From: CAYTOJ01 sp964439415
GTDB taxonomy: Bacteria; Pseudomonadota; Alphaproteobacteria; Rickettsiales; CAZAGG01
NCBI GenBank assembly: GCA_964439415.1
Contig: CAYTOJ010000004.1
Location: 1-31,379, forward strand
DNA: 31,379 nucleotides
Reading direction: 5' to 3'
In this document: piece by piece, positions 1-8,563 of the stretch
Numbering within the stretch: position 1 is the first letter of the stretch
How the letters are laid out: each line of letters opens with the position of its first letter
Translations under genes and position numbers: made by a program
Notes under the pieces: generated by a model
The model's input: the letters and a program-made list of their open reading frames with translations, nothing else
Told to the model about the DNA's origin: nothing
The model's database searches: none

Positions 1-2
1 AC

Positions 3-119
3 GCCGATATTGGAACATGTAGTACTTCCGGCAGTGTTTATACCGCCCCTGCTTCCTCAGCTTATTATATCACCAATGATTCTATAGCTTGCAGATTATC
101 CTTCCTGCTGGATTATTAG
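3..119 (+). CDS. C-terminal end of an unrecognised protein (partial)
   Basis: Frame 3 is open from the window edge and ends at a TAG after 38 residues. The peptide is rich in Ser, Thr, Tyr and Ala and contains two cysteines about 24 residues apart (GTCSTS and SIACRL). A Cys pair near the C-terminus and this composition occur in pilin-like and other exported proteins, but there is too little sequence to assign a family. The other two plus-strand frames close sooner (frame 2 after 6 codons, frame 1 after about 28). It lies just upstream of the inverted-repeat element. It may be a real gene end or a chance open frame. Confidence 0.35.
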   Translation, partial: ADIGTCSTSGSVYTAPASSAYYITNDSIACRLSFLLDY

Positions 120-138
120 CCGTCATATTTGAAACAGC

Positions 139-392
139 CTTACCACCCGACAAGTTAAGAGGTTCTATTTGCTCCCCCTAACCCCCTCCCGTACCTGGCT
201 ACGCCGTTGGCTCTGGCAACTGGTTCCTGAATTGCCAAAGGCTTCGCCAAGGCGAGAACAGGAGGGGGAACATAGAGATAATATACTCCGTAGATCCCCT
301 CTCCCGTTTACGGGGGAGGGTTAGGGAGGGGGCTAAAACCACTATAAACCAACTACTTAGAAATTTATCGGGTGGTAAGTTAAAACAGCCTT
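139..392. mobile_element. MITE-like element with inverted ends and flanking direct repeat
   Basis: The left end at 139-157 (CTTACCACCCGACAAGTT) and the right end at 361-379 are imperfect inverted copies; the right end reads CTTACCACCCGATAAATTT on the minus strand. A 10-base direct repeat AAACAGCCTT lies at 132-141 and 383-392 and looks like a target-site duplication. Inside, C-rich tracts at 171-193 are mirrored by G-rich tracts at about 315-333. No transposase frame is present, so the element would need to be moved in trans. It fills most of the 446 bases before infB. A similar end sequence occurs at 31257. Confidence 0.55.
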
Positions 393-446
393 CAAGTCTT
401 GCAGGTCGTTGCAATTACTACAGACCAGCTTTCTGGGAATTAACAA

Positions 447-3275
447 CTACTCAACCGTGGCGGCGACTTTTTCAATCTCTGATGCTTCAATTACGTCCCC
501 CTCGCGGATGTCGTCATAGTTTTCGAAGGACATGCCGCACTCAAAGCCTTCCTTCACTTCGCGCACGTCATCTTTAAAGCGGCGGAGGGTTTTCAGCCAG
601 CCTTCATGAATCACCACGTTATCACGCAGCAGACGCACTTTTGAGCCACGCTTGATTACGCCCTGCGTCACCATGCATCCGGAAATTTTGCCCAGTTTGC
701 TTATCTCGTAAACCCTGCGGATTGCCGCATAGCCGATGAATTTCTCCACCTCCTTCGGTGATAAGATACCGGCGAGGGCTTTTTTCATTTCGTCCACCAT
801 TTCGTATATGATGGAATAGTAACGTATCTGCACACCCATGCGTGCGGCTAAATCCTTGGCTTGTACATTAGCGCGCACGTTAAAGCCGACAATTACTGCT
901 TTGCTTGCTTCAGCCAGTGCAATATCGGACTCAGTGATCGCGCCAACGCCGCTGTGAAGCACGCGGACTCTTGCCTCTTCAGTCTGTATTTTCTCAAGCG
1001 ATGAGTTGATTGCTTCCGCTGAACCATGAACATCCGCCTTTACGATAACGTTAAGCTCCTTAACGCCTGCGCCGACACCTTCTTTCATGAACTGCTCAAT
1101 GCCAAGTTTGGCTACACCTGTTAGAGCTTTCCCACGGGTGAGATTGCGGCGGTACTCTGATATATCGCGTGCGGTTTTTTCACTATCTACTACGGCGAAA
1201 TCATCACCTGCTGACGGAACCGCATCAAGCCCCAGAACTTCAACTGCCGCTGAAGGTTCTGCCGTTTGCTGCGTTTGTCCCTTATCATTGAGCATCATAC
1301 GCACATAACCGAATGAGCTTCCGGCGACCACTATGTCACCAACTTTTAAAGTACCCTTTTGCACCAGAACGGTTGCAACCACACCGCGCCCTTTATCTAT
1401 CTTAGCTTCAATAACTGCGCCGCTGGCTCTACGATCAGGATTTGCCTTAAGATCAAGAATATCAGCCTGCAGTAATATCGCCTCCAGCAATTTATCCAGA
1501 TTCAGCCGTGCCTTAGCCGATACTTCCACAACCATAACATCGCCGCCGAATTCCTCAGCAACCAGATCATTTGCCAGCAGTTCGTTCTTTACCCTGGATG
1601 CGTCAACACCTGGTTTGTCAATCTTGTTCACTGCTACCACAATTGGTACACCGGCGGCTTTAGCGTGATTGATAGCCTCAACCGTTTGTTCTTTAATGCC
1701 GTCATCCGCGGCTACTACCAGCACTACAATATCAGTAACTTTTGCTCCCCTTGCACGCATGGCTGTGAAGGCTGCGTGGCCTGGTGTGTCTATGAAGGTC
1801 ACTTTGCCGTGACCGGGAACCTGCACCTGATAAGCCCCTATATGTTGAGTGATCCCCCCGGCCTCACCTGAAGCTACATTCGTATGGCGGAGTGCATCAA
1901 GCAGTGTAGTTTTTCCATGATCTACATGCCCCATGATTGTAACCACAGGCGGCCTGTTTGTAAGGCTCACTTCAGTATCTTCCTCTTGAGCCAGTATATT
2001 CTCAACGTCTGACGCGGCTACACGCTTAACCTTATGCCCGAATTCCGCAGTGATAAGCTCCGCCGTGTCAGCATCAATAACCTGCGCGGTAGTTACCATG
2101 ATTCCCATTTTCATCAGTGCCTTGACTACATCGCTAACCCGCTCGCTCATTCGGTTAGCAAGTTCCTGCACACTTATGGATTCAGGAAGGACTACTTCAC
2201 GGTATATTTTCTCCGGCTCCCTTGCCATATAACCGGAAGTTTTTTTCAGCTTTTCCCTTCTGCGGCGTAGTGATGCTACGCTTTTCGCCCGCTCCTCCGC
2301 TGCATCAGCGTACTGGCTGAGTACTGAGCGGACAGAGTTTTTACGCTCCTCAACCAGCCTTAATTTTGGCTTATGAGAGGATACCGTCATGGCCTCACTG
2401 CGTTGTGATTTCTTCAGTTTTTCTCTGTCGGCTGAGGCTATTATCAGCTTATCTGCACCTTTAACCGGGCGTACTACACCGCTTATCTTGGCAGTCTCAC
2501 TAACTCTTGATTTGCGAAGTATCTGCTGCTCATCATCTGCTTCGTTCTCAACTTCTTCAGAATAATCTTCCACCTCGTCAGAATTATCAAGAAATGCTGA
2601 CTTGCGGCTGATAATTACCGGTTTTTCTTCTTCAATTACAGGAGCCAGAATATCCTTTGACGGCTCTTCCTCTTCAAACTCCTCAACGGGCTCTATTTTT
2701 GCAGTTAGTTCCTGCTTTTTATTTGCTCTGGAGGCAATAAATGTTTCTGTTAAATCTACTTCATCCTTATGCTTTTTCCTGGATTTATTCTCTTTAAGTT
2801 TTTTAAGCTCTGCTATCCGTTTTTCCTCTAAGCGTTGTTCTTCCTCCTCCTTCTTCTTCTGGGAGGATTCCTCCTTAGTTCTATACTCCAGCTCTTTTCG
2901 TTCCTGAAGCTTGCGGGCATCTTCCTGAGCCGCTTTTAATGATGCATTACGGATAGCATCCAGCCTCTGGTTTCGCTCGCTTTCTGATAAACTGCGCTTA
3001 TCCTGAGCATCTGCCGGGTTTAATTCACGGGTAACTGGTTTTACAGCAGTGGGGCGTACAGATGCAGTTTCACCAGTGCTTTCCGTGCCTGACAATTCAC
3101 GCGGCTGGTAGCCACCCCTGTGTTTCTTTACTTCAACCGTAACGGTTTTACCCTTCAGCCCACCAACAGTAGGCGTACGCAGCTTACCCGGCTCCATCGG
3201 CTTATTCAGCTGAAGCTTTAGCGTGCCTCCCATTTTAAGGGTAGTTGGCTTTTCTTCTTTAGTATCCGTCATCAC
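447..3275 (-). CDS. infB: Translation initiation factor IF-2
   Basis: This is a cytoplasmic GTPase that places initiator tRNA on the 30S subunit and promotes 70S joining. The 942-residue length is usual for alphaproteobacteria. Residues about 1-350 are a charged, low-complexity N-terminal region with a Lys/Glu-rich probable coiled coil near 100-175. The IF2_N domain is near 358-415. The GTPase domain follows with G1 GHVDHGKTT near 448, DTPGH near 497 and NKID near 548, then the beta-barrel, domain III and C-terminal tRNA-binding regions. The frame starts GTG-ATG, and the second codon (3272) is an equally good start; no strong Shine-Dalgarno sequence precedes it. It lies downstream of nusA on the same strand, but ylxR is missing between them and rbfA does not follow. 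A family A repeat lies between nusA and infB. Confidence 0.97.
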   Translation of the reverse strand: MMTDTKEEKPTTLKMGGTLKLQLNKPMEPGKLRTPTVGGLKGKTVTVEVKKHRGGYQPRELSGTESTGETASVRPTAVKPVTRELNPADAQDKRSLSESERNQRLDAIRNASLKAAQEDARKLQERKELEYRTKEESSQKKKEEEEQRLEEKRIAELKKLKENKSRKKHKDEVDLTETFIASRANKKQELTAKIEPVEEFEEEEPSKDILAPVIEEEKPVIISRKSAFLDNSDEVEDYSEEVENEADDEQQILRKSRVSETAKISGVVRPVKGADKLIIASADREKLKKSQRSEAMTVSSHKPKLRLVEERKNSVRSVLSQYADAAEERAKSVASLRRRREKLKKTSGYMAREPEKIYREVVLPESISVQELANRMSERVSDVVKALMKMGIMVTTAQVIDADTAELITAEFGHKVKRVAASDVENILAQEEDTEVSLTNRPPVVTIMGHVDHGKTTLLDALRHTNVASGEAGGITQHIGAYQVQVPGHGKVTFIDTPGHAAFTAMRARGAKVTDIVVLVVAADDGIKEQTVEAINHAKAAGVPIVVAVNKIDKPGVDASRVKNELLANDLVAEEFGGDVMVVEVSAKARLNLDKLLEAILLQADILDLKANPDRRASGAVIEAKIDKGRGVVATVLVQKGTLKVGDIVVAGSSFGYVRMMLNDKGQTQQTAEPSAAVEVLGLDAVPSAGDDFAVVDSEKTARDISEYRRNLTRGKALTGVAKLGIEQFMKEGVGAGVKELNVIVKADVHGSAEAINSSLEKIQTEEARVRVLHSGVGAITESDIALAEASKAVIVGFNVRANVQAKDLAARMGVQIRYYSIIYEMVDEMKKALAGILSPKEVEKFIGYAAIRRVYEISKLGKISGCMVTQGVIKRGSKVRLLRDNVVIHEGWLKTLRRFKDDVREVKEGFECGMSFENYDDIREGDVIEASEIEKVAATVE

Positions 3276-3307
3276 TAATCCGTGTAATTAATCCCAAAGC
3301 TCTTCAG

Positions 3308-3447
3308 TATACCTATCGCACTTCAAGAGTGCGATAGGTATATCTTTTTTGTTTTGCGCATGGCCGCCCCGCCAGCCCCACGCACGTCTATACTGCTCGC
3401 AAAATCACTGCAAAAAATCCGCACTCTTCTCATTCGCGAGCAGTATA
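3308..3447 (-). repeat. Family A three-hairpin repeat, copy 1
   Basis: The copy is read on the minus strand relative to the copies at 12820 and 16087. Hairpin C is a perfect 15-bp stem (TATACCTATCGCACT at 3308-3322 with its complement at 3328-3342, loop TCAAG), followed on the plus strand by TCTTTTTTG. The middle hairpin B is at about 3356-3386 and is imperfect here. Hairpin A pairs TATACTGCTCGC (3389-3400) with GCGAGCAGTATA (3436-3447). It occupies the nusA-infB gap, where ylxR usually sits. The stem beside a T-run resembles a terminator on the plus strand, which carries no gene here; on the minus strand it would be transcribed within the nusA-infB unit. Confidence 0.9.
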
Positions 3448-3457
3448 TAATGCTTTC

Positions 3458-5002
3458 CTAGCCTTCTCTGCTATCTATTTTTTCTGCGTCATCCGAAAAC
3501 CAATGCGCACGCGCTGCCATAATAGCTTCATCGGCCTTGCGGTTACTGATAGCCCCATGACCAAGTATCTCAAGAAGTTCATCACTGGCCAGGTCTGCAA
3601 AGTCATCCACACTCTTCACACCTGCTTCCCCCAGCTTTACCAGCATTTCTTCTGTTATATTTGGAAATTCGGCAATTTTTGTGTCTACACCAAGCCGCTT
3701 GATGCTATCAGACAGTTCATTCTGAGTAGCTTCCAGGTATAAGTTTGCGCGGCCTATCAATGCTTCAGCAATATTTTCATCAAAGCCTTCTATGCTTGCT
3801 AACTCAGATACTGAAGCGGATGCAATTTCAGTTACCTTCCTGAAGCCTTCCGCAACCAGAAGGTGGGCAATAACATCCTCAATATCCATAGCCTGTATAA
3901 ATGCCTCTGATACATTTTTGAATTCATCAGCGCGTTTGGTCGATTCTTCGCTTTCCGTCATCACATCAATATTCCAGCCAATCACCTGAGAAGCCAGCTT
4001 CACATTTTGTCCACGGCGGCCTATTGCCTGACTCAACTGCTCATCAGGTACAACAACCTCTAGACGATGTTTTTCCTCATCGATCACCACTTTTACCACT
4101 TCAGCAGGTGAGAGGGAATTTACCACCAATGCCGCAGGGTCGGGAGACCATTGTATGATGTCTATCTTCTCGCCCTGCAACTCAGTGGTTACAGCCTGCA
4201 CCCTGCCACCACGGATACCAACGCACGAACCAACCGGGTCAACACTGGAATCACGGGAAGCCACACATATTTTAGCGCGAGAGCCAGGGTCGCGGGCAAC
4301 ACCTTTTATCTCAATAATATTATCATAAATCTCAGGGACTTCCTGGGAAAAAAGACGCGCCAGAAACTGCGGGTGACTGCGCGATAAAAATATCTGCGGC
4401 CCTGTTCTTTCCCTGCGAACATCAACCAGATAAGCCCGAACGCGGTCACCAGGTCGGAAGTTTTCACGCGGTATACACTCATCCTTTTTCATAACCGCTT
4501 CGGTGCGCCCAAGGTCAAGCACCACATTACCGTAATCTACGCGCTTTACTATAGCGCTGACAATTTCACCGGTACGATCTTTAAATTCTTCATACTGCTT
4601 GTCACGTTCGGCATCCCGCACCTTCTGGATTATCACCTGCTTGGCGGTTTGCGCGGCTATGCGGCCGAAATCTATTGGTGGCAAAAGGTCTCTTATTTCA
4701 TCACCAATTTGTACATCAGTATTTTTAATTCTTGCCACTTCCAAGGTTACCTGCTTGGCAGGATCCTCCACCTCCTCAGATACGGTGAGTACGCGAAATA
4801 GACTCACTTCTCCGGTTTTATGATCCATCTCCGCTCTGATGTCATGCTCGTTTCCGTATTTTTTCCGCCCTGCAGACTGAATTGCCTGTTCCATCGCATG
4901 AAGTACAGATTCCTTGGATATACCCTTCTCACGCGACACTGCGTCCGCTATCTGGAGCATTTCCGTTCCGCCGAAAGTCGGCATTGACTGAGCCAGCGCC
5001 AC
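3458..5002 (-). CDS. nusA: Transcription termination/antitermination factor NusA
   Basis: NusA binds RNA polymerase and nascent RNA and modulates pausing, termination and antitermination. The 514-residue protein has the N-terminal polymerase-binding domain (about 15-140), an S1 domain (about 148-212), KH1 and KH2 (KH2 carries the GxxG loop IGRRGQNV near 330) and two helical C-terminal repeats (about 370-500), the usual alphaproteobacterial layout. The start is GTG, with an AGAGG Shine-Dalgarno sequence 8 bases upstream. This gives about 14 residues before the usual beginning of the family (EMLQIADAV). A strong terminator-like hairpin stands 35 bases upstream of the start. rimP, the usual preceding gene, is replaced by hda. 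Confidence 0.97.
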   Translation of the reverse strand: MALAQSMPTFGGTEMLQIADAVSREKGISKESVLHAMEQAIQSAGRKKYGNEHDIRAEMDHKTGEVSLFRVLTVSEEVEDPAKQVTLEVARIKNTDVQIGDEIRDLLPPIDFGRIAAQTAKQVIIQKVRDAERDKQYEEFKDRTGEIVSAIVKRVDYGNVVLDLGRTEAVMKKDECIPRENFRPGDRVRAYLVDVRRERTGPQIFLSRSHPQFLARLFSQEVPEIYDNIIEIKGVARDPGSRAKICVASRDSSVDPVGSCVGIRGGRVQAVTTELQGEKIDIIQWSPDPAALVVNSLSPAEVVKVVIDEEKHRLEVVVPDEQLSQAIGRRGQNVKLASQVIGWNIDVMTESEESTKRADEFKNVSEAFIQAMDIEDVIAHLLVAEGFRKVTEIASASVSELASIEGFDENIAEALIGRANLYLEATQNELSDSIKRLGVDTKIAEFPNITEEMLVKLGEAGVKSVDDFADLASDELLEILGHGAISNRKADEAIMAARAHWFSDDAEKIDSREG

Positions 5003-5037
5003 CTTAGATACCTCTTTCTTAAAGTATTTTTAGATAC

Positions 5038-5061
5038 AAAAAAAGCGGCTTGCAGCCACTT
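5038..5061 (-). terminator. Intrinsic terminator between hda and nusA
   Basis: On the minus strand an 8-bp stem (AAGTGGCT / AGCCGCTT, one T-G wobble, loop GCA) is followed by a run of seven T. This is the classical rho-independent form. It lies 31 bases after the hda stop codon and 35 bases before the nusA GTG, so it would end hda transcripts or act as an attenuator in the nusA leader. Confidence 0.8.
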
Positions 5062-5092
5062 GAAAGATAAATACTTCAATATTGCGACCAAT

Positions 5093-5794
5093 TCAACATG
5101 TATTTAACTCTCTGTTAGCTGAATATTCAGTATTCAGGACTTCTCTAACAAAAGGTATACTTATTTCCCGGTGCTGACTTAAAGATTTCGTGTCCAGAGT
5201 GTCAATAATGCAATGCAGTGTATTGAATGTGCGTTCAGGAAGGTGGGATATCAGGTAGCTGATAACCTCAATTTTCAATTTAATATCACGATTTGCGAAT
5301 TCCTTTACTGCTAACGAAAATATAAGCTCATCGTCTACTTCAGTAATCTCCACTGCTACAAAACCGCGTAGTCGTGAACGCAAATCCTGGAGAGATACAT
5401 CCCAGCGCCCAGGCGGCTCTTCAGTTGTTATGAGTAAGAATCCTTCTTTCTGGCTAACTAGATTAATAAGATGAAAAAGCGAATTTTCATCAAAATTCAG
5501 GCTTCCGAATTCCAGGACGATATTTCTTGAAGTTTCAATAATATCAATAGGACTGAAATTATTAAATTCATTTTCATTGAGAATTATTGCATCTGACTTT
5601 GCAGCCCATATATGCGCGAGATGGCTTTTGCCACAGCCTTTAGAGCCATAAATGGAGAGATTGCGAAAATGCCAGCCCGGCCAGGAAGAAACCACCTCAA
5701 ATGCTTGTGAATTGCAGTCTGATACTATAAAATCATTGACTGAAAAACGCGCATGTTTTTGAAAATCAAGATTAAGCTGAGTTCCAGTTATCAT
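5093..5794 (-). CDS. hdaA: DnaA-like ATPase of the Hda/HdaA family
   Basis: Hda-type proteins bind the beta clamp and stimulate ATP hydrolysis by DnaA after replication starts, which prevents re-initiation. This 233-residue protein has the N-terminal clamp-binding motif QLNLDF (residues 6-11), Walker A GSKGCGKSH near 50-58, a degenerate Walker B (NIVLEFGS) and the arginine-finger motif DLRSRL. It also has a sensor-2-like segment (LPERTFNTL). It lacks the DNA-binding domain of DnaA, as expected for Hda. It is followed by a terminator and then nusA. DnaA paralogues of other function are the main alternative. Confidence 0.8.
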   Translation of the reverse strand: MITGTQLNLDFQKHARFSVNDFIVSDCNSQAFEVVSSWPGWHFRNLSIYGSKGCGKSHLAHIWAAKSDAIILNENEFNNFSPIDIIETSRNIVLEFGSLNFDENSLFHLINLVSQKEGFLLITTEEPPGRWDVSLQDLRSRLRGFVAVEITEVDDELIFSLAVKEFANRDIKLKIEVISYLISHLPERTFNTLHCIIDTLDTKSLSQHREISIPFVREVLNTEYSANRELNTC

Positions 5795-5886
5795 AAATAA
5801 ACTTTAAGATAACCATAACACCAGATCCTCACTGCTTTATGAGGCACTATATATGTAATTTGATTTGAGCAATAAGTGCACAATGC

Positions 5887-6654
5887 TTAGTTGGCAGCAA
5901 ACAACTCCGAAACAGCACCAGCATAGTCGCTTTTTTCCATATCAGGCAACGCAGTTTTGCCGAAAGTCTTTTTTGAGCGCAATGGAATATCAACATCGTC
6001 AGATGATCTGATTTCACCAGCAAGTTTGCCGCCGCGCTGAATTTCAACTTCACCGTAACGAATCGTACCAATCACCTTTCCGGTAGAGAATATTAAAAGA
6101 CGACCCTTAACATTCAAATCACCTTCAAACATACCGCTAATTTCGGCATCCACAACAGTTACAGAGCCCTTAAAGGAACCAGTCTCAGTAATCTCCAGTG
6201 ACTGTACGTCCGTCATCTTGGCATCCACCTGACCTTCTACAATCACCTTATCACATGTAGATATCTCACCTTTAAGAAAGGTGTCCTGACCCACAGTCAT
6301 GACGCGTTTGCTTGACTTATTATTACTGTCATGCGTTCTCTCCGCAGGACGCACTGACGCTGCCGGAGTGAATCTGAGATCATCATTCTTTTTTACTGGC
6401 TCTTGCACTCTCGGTTTCTCCTGATGTTGGTTTTTTTCGTTATACTGCCGCACAGTTTCAAACTGCGCCCTGCTAATAGGGCGGGCATATTCCTTGACTT
6501 CCTCTTCAGTGTTTTCAGACTCCGCTATAACAACCTGCTTTTCAACAACGCCTTGTGCAGGCGAAGGCCTAGTATAGGACGATATATATCCGTTACCAAG
6601 GGGAGCAGCGTTCGTGGATGCTGTTATTGGCTCATTATCCTTACGGCGGAACAT
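5887..6654 (-). CDS. Bactofilin (DUF583) cytoskeletal protein
   Basis: Bactofilins polymerise without nucleotide into membrane-associated filaments that position cell-wall or polar proteins. This 255-residue protein has a disordered, charged and proline-containing N-terminal region (about 1-115). The beta-helix bactofilin domain follows (about 118-225), with the characteristic repeats of hydrophobic and glycine positions (TFLKGEIS, VIVEGQVDA, GSFKGSV, GMFEGDL, GKVIGTI). A short C-terminal tail follows. There is no transmembrane segment. It is divergent from rpsF across about 190 bases. The usual M23 peptidase partner is not adjacent. Confidence 0.88.
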   Translation of the reverse strand: MFRRKDNEPITASTNAAPLGNGYISSYTRPSPAQGVVEKQVVIAESENTEEEVKEYARPISRAQFETVRQYNEKNQHQEKPRVQEPVKKNDDLRFTPAASVRPAERTHDSNNKSSKRVMTVGQDTFLKGEISTCDKVIVEGQVDAKMTDVQSLEITETGSFKGSVTVVDAEISGMFEGDLNVKGRLLIFSTGKVIGTIRYGEVEIQRGGKLAGEIRSSDDVDIPLRSKKTFGKTALPDMEKSDYAGAVSELFAAN

Positions 6655-6771
6655 GCTGGCTATTCTCCACTCAAACGTTTCCCACCTATTTAAACCCGCT
6701 CCGCATTATTATCAACTGAAAAACGCCGGAAACTGAATTTTATTTCGGGTTAAATTAAATCTAATTTTTGC

Positions 6772-6799
6772 TTGCAAGTTTGTGCTACATTTGTGATAA
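6772..6799 (+). promoter_or_regulatory. Candidate promoter of the rpsF operon
   Basis: TTGCAA (6772-6777) and TGATAA (6794-6799) are separated by 16 bases, and about 44 bases of leader precede the rpsF ATG. The match to a housekeeping sigma promoter is fair. The leader should be examined for the S6:S18 binding motif known in other bacteria, which I could not confirm by eye. Confidence 0.35.
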
Positions 6800-6843
6800 G
6801 GCACCGCTTATATAGGAATATTTTGAGTTTGGAGTTGCGCTAG

Positions 6844-7203
6844 ATGTCTTTTTATGAATGCACTTATGTTACACGCCCTGATTTGACGCAATCAGACATT
6901 AATAAGTATATTGAGAAATTTTCTGGTATCATCGCAACAGGCGGTGGCAGGATAGTGAAGACTGAGCAGTGGGGGCTCAGGACTCTTGCATACAGAATCA
7001 AGAAGCACAAGAAGGGGCACTACGTGCATCTGGGGGTGGAGGCTCCGCATCAGGCTGTATTAGAGCTGGAACGTAATTTTAAAATTACTGAGGATGTTAT
7101 TCGTCACTTGTCAGTCAAGGTGGATGCTATATCTGAAGAGCCCTCAGCTATTATGAGACAGGCTTCAATGAACGAAGCTTTTTTGACAACTGAAGAAGTA
7201 TAA
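6844..7203 (+). CDS. rpsF: 30S ribosomal protein S6
   Basis: S6 forms a heterodimer with S18 on the platform of the 30S subunit. The 119-residue protein begins MSFYECTYVTRPDL and contains the family's KTEQWGLRTLAYRIKKHKKG segment (about residues 40-60) and the helix and strand around LERNFKITEDVIRHL. The C-terminal tail is acidic or mixed, as is common in alphaproteobacteria. The start is ATG with GGAG about 9 bases upstream. It is the first gene of the run rpsF-rpsR-DUF2232-rplI, which is conserved in alphaproteobacteria. Confidence 0.97.
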   Translation: MSFYECTYVTRPDLTQSDINKYIEKFSGIIATGGGRIVKTEQWGLRTLAYRIKKHKKGHYVHLGVEAPHQAVLELERNFKITEDVIRHLSVKVDAISEEPSAIMRQASMNEAFLTTEEV

Positions 7204-7225
7204 CGGATTTATAAGGCAAATTGAC

Positions 7226-7537
7226 ATGAGTTCACGTAATCATAATACTCAGATTAAAACTGACCCGGCTATTTCAACGGCCAATTTATCTCCTGTGGCG
7301 CTGGCTGCTATGGGTAAGAAGGTTTTTTTTCGCCGCAAGAAAACATGCCCGTTAAGTGGTGATGACGCTCCTGATATAGATTATAAAGACATTAAAATGT
7401 TAAGTAAGTTTTTATCTGAGCGCGGGAAAATGATGCCAAGCCGCATAACTGCCGTTTCGGTAAAGAAGCAGCGTGAACTGGCGGTGGCGGTAAAACGCGC
7501 CAGGAGCCTGGCCTTAATCGCGTATGTTAATCAGTAA
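7226..7537 (+). CDS. rpsR: 30S ribosomal protein S18
   Basis: S18 pairs with S6 in the small-subunit platform. The 103-residue protein carries the S18 core from about residue 30 (KKVFFRRKKTCPLSG, then IDYKDIKMLSKFLSERGKM, then SRITAVSVKKQRELAVAVKRAR). About 25 extra N-terminal residues precede the usual core. One cysteine is seen (Cys in KTCPL), so a four-Cys zinc form is not present. The start is ATG with AAGG upstream, 22 bases after rpsF. Confidence 0.96.
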   Translation: MSSRNHNTQIKTDPAISTANLSPVALAAMGKKVFFRRKKTCPLSGDDAPDIDYKDIKMLSKFLSERGKMMPSRITAVSVKKQRELAVAVKRARSLALIAYVNQ

Positions 7538-7560
7538 GAGTATTTTTCGGTTTTAGATTT

Positions 7561-8538
7561 ATGGCAAAGGGCAGTCTGCCGCTGATTTTCGCTGCGGGGC
7601 TTGCTTCGGCTTTTATATTTTACCTTGGCTGGGGTGGTCACCTGGTTAGTGTTTTTTTAAGTTTTTCCCCCATATTTCCTATTTGCCTTCTCGCTTTTTC
7701 AAATACGGCTATTAAAGCGGTTTTGCTTGCCATTGGCATTGCCTGCGCTTTTCTTCTTATTAGTGGCAATGTCGCAATGGTATTTTTGTACTTACTCTTG
7801 ACTGCGCTTCCATGTCTGATGTTTCGCTGGGATTATCGGTTTCCAGGTTTTATGCCAATCGGAGGAATGCAAGGCAGTATCAAACTTAGACACGGGTCTC
7901 AAGCGTTGATACTGATGACAGTTTACGGTGCGGTGGTTTTTTTAGCGGTTGCTTTTGTAGTTGTTGAAACTCAGGGAAACTTAGAGAGTTCTCTAATCTC
8001 ATTGATGCTTGATATGCCAGCGGCATTCAGAAGTGCAGTTGATGACCCGGGCATGGATGTGAATGCTTTCATAGCAACCCATGGCAAAACACTGGCATTT
8101 GCCTTTTGTCTGCTTCCAATGGCATTATGGATAAGCATGAATATGCTTTTTGCCTGGCTTGCGCATTTCACGCTTTTCAGTTACGGCAAAGCCATACGCC
8201 CGTTTTATTCTATTGTGCCACACGGTCTGCCTTTATGGCTCCTAGCTGCGGTAATTACGAATGCGGCATTTGTAATCATAGCGAATTTGTTCTATCCAAC
8301 TGGGTCGGCGGCCTTTATTGGAAAGGTTTGTCTTGGTATATTCATGATTCCCTATATGCTTTATGGAATCGCACTGGTGCACAGCAAGTCACGTATGCTG
8401 AAAGTCGGGCGGACTTTTTTACTTGTGTTTTTTTATTTTCTGCTGTTAAACCCCCTCTTCGCTGCTGGGGTTGGCATGGTGGGTTTTTTCTGGCATCTTC
8501 GACAGACTTTGAGTGGCAATGGCAGAATGCCTGATTAA
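7561..8538 (+). CDS. DUF2232-type multi-pass membrane protein
   Basis: This 325-residue inner-membrane protein has about eight hydrophobic segments spread along its length. They begin with PLIFAAGLASAFIFYLGW near the N-terminus and end with a hydrophobic hairpin near 285-310. Its position between rpsR and rplI is the normal place of the DUF2232 family in alphaproteobacteria, and its length and topology agree. Members of this family are often compared with the YybS group; the function is unknown. It is only 23 bases after rpsR and 25 before rplI, so it is probably co-transcribed with the ribosomal genes. Confidence 0.8.
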   Translation: MAKGSLPLIFAAGLASAFIFYLGWGGHLVSVFLSFSPIFPICLLAFSNTAIKAVLLAIGIACAFLLISGNVAMVFLYLLLTALPCLMFRWDYRFPGFMPIGGMQGSIKLRHGSQALILMTVYGAVVFLAVAFVVVETQGNLESSLISLMLDMPAAFRSAVDDPGMDVNAFIATHGKTLAFAFCLLPMALWISMNMLFAWLAHFTLFSYGKAIRPFYSIVPHGLPLWLLAAVITNAAFVIIANLFYPTGSAAFIGKVCLGIFMIPYMLYGIALVHSKSRMLKVGRTFLLVFFYFLLLNPLFAAGVGMVGFFWHLRQTLSGNGRMPD

Positions 8539-8563
8539 AATAGAGATTAAGGGACTATAAAAT

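Noticed and set aside
199..414. Minus-strand reading frame of 71 codons within the element at 139-392
   Set aside because: It is encoded almost entirely by the inverted-repeat element with C-rich and G-rich tracts and shows no protein family features.
5826..5843. Hairpin CCTCA / TGAGG downstream of the bactofilin gene
   Set aside because: Only five base pairs and no T-run on the relevant strand.
8106..8534. Plus-strand reading frame of 142 codons overlapping the DUF2232-type gene
   Set aside because: It lies inside a well-supported membrane protein gene in another frame and has an irregular composition.
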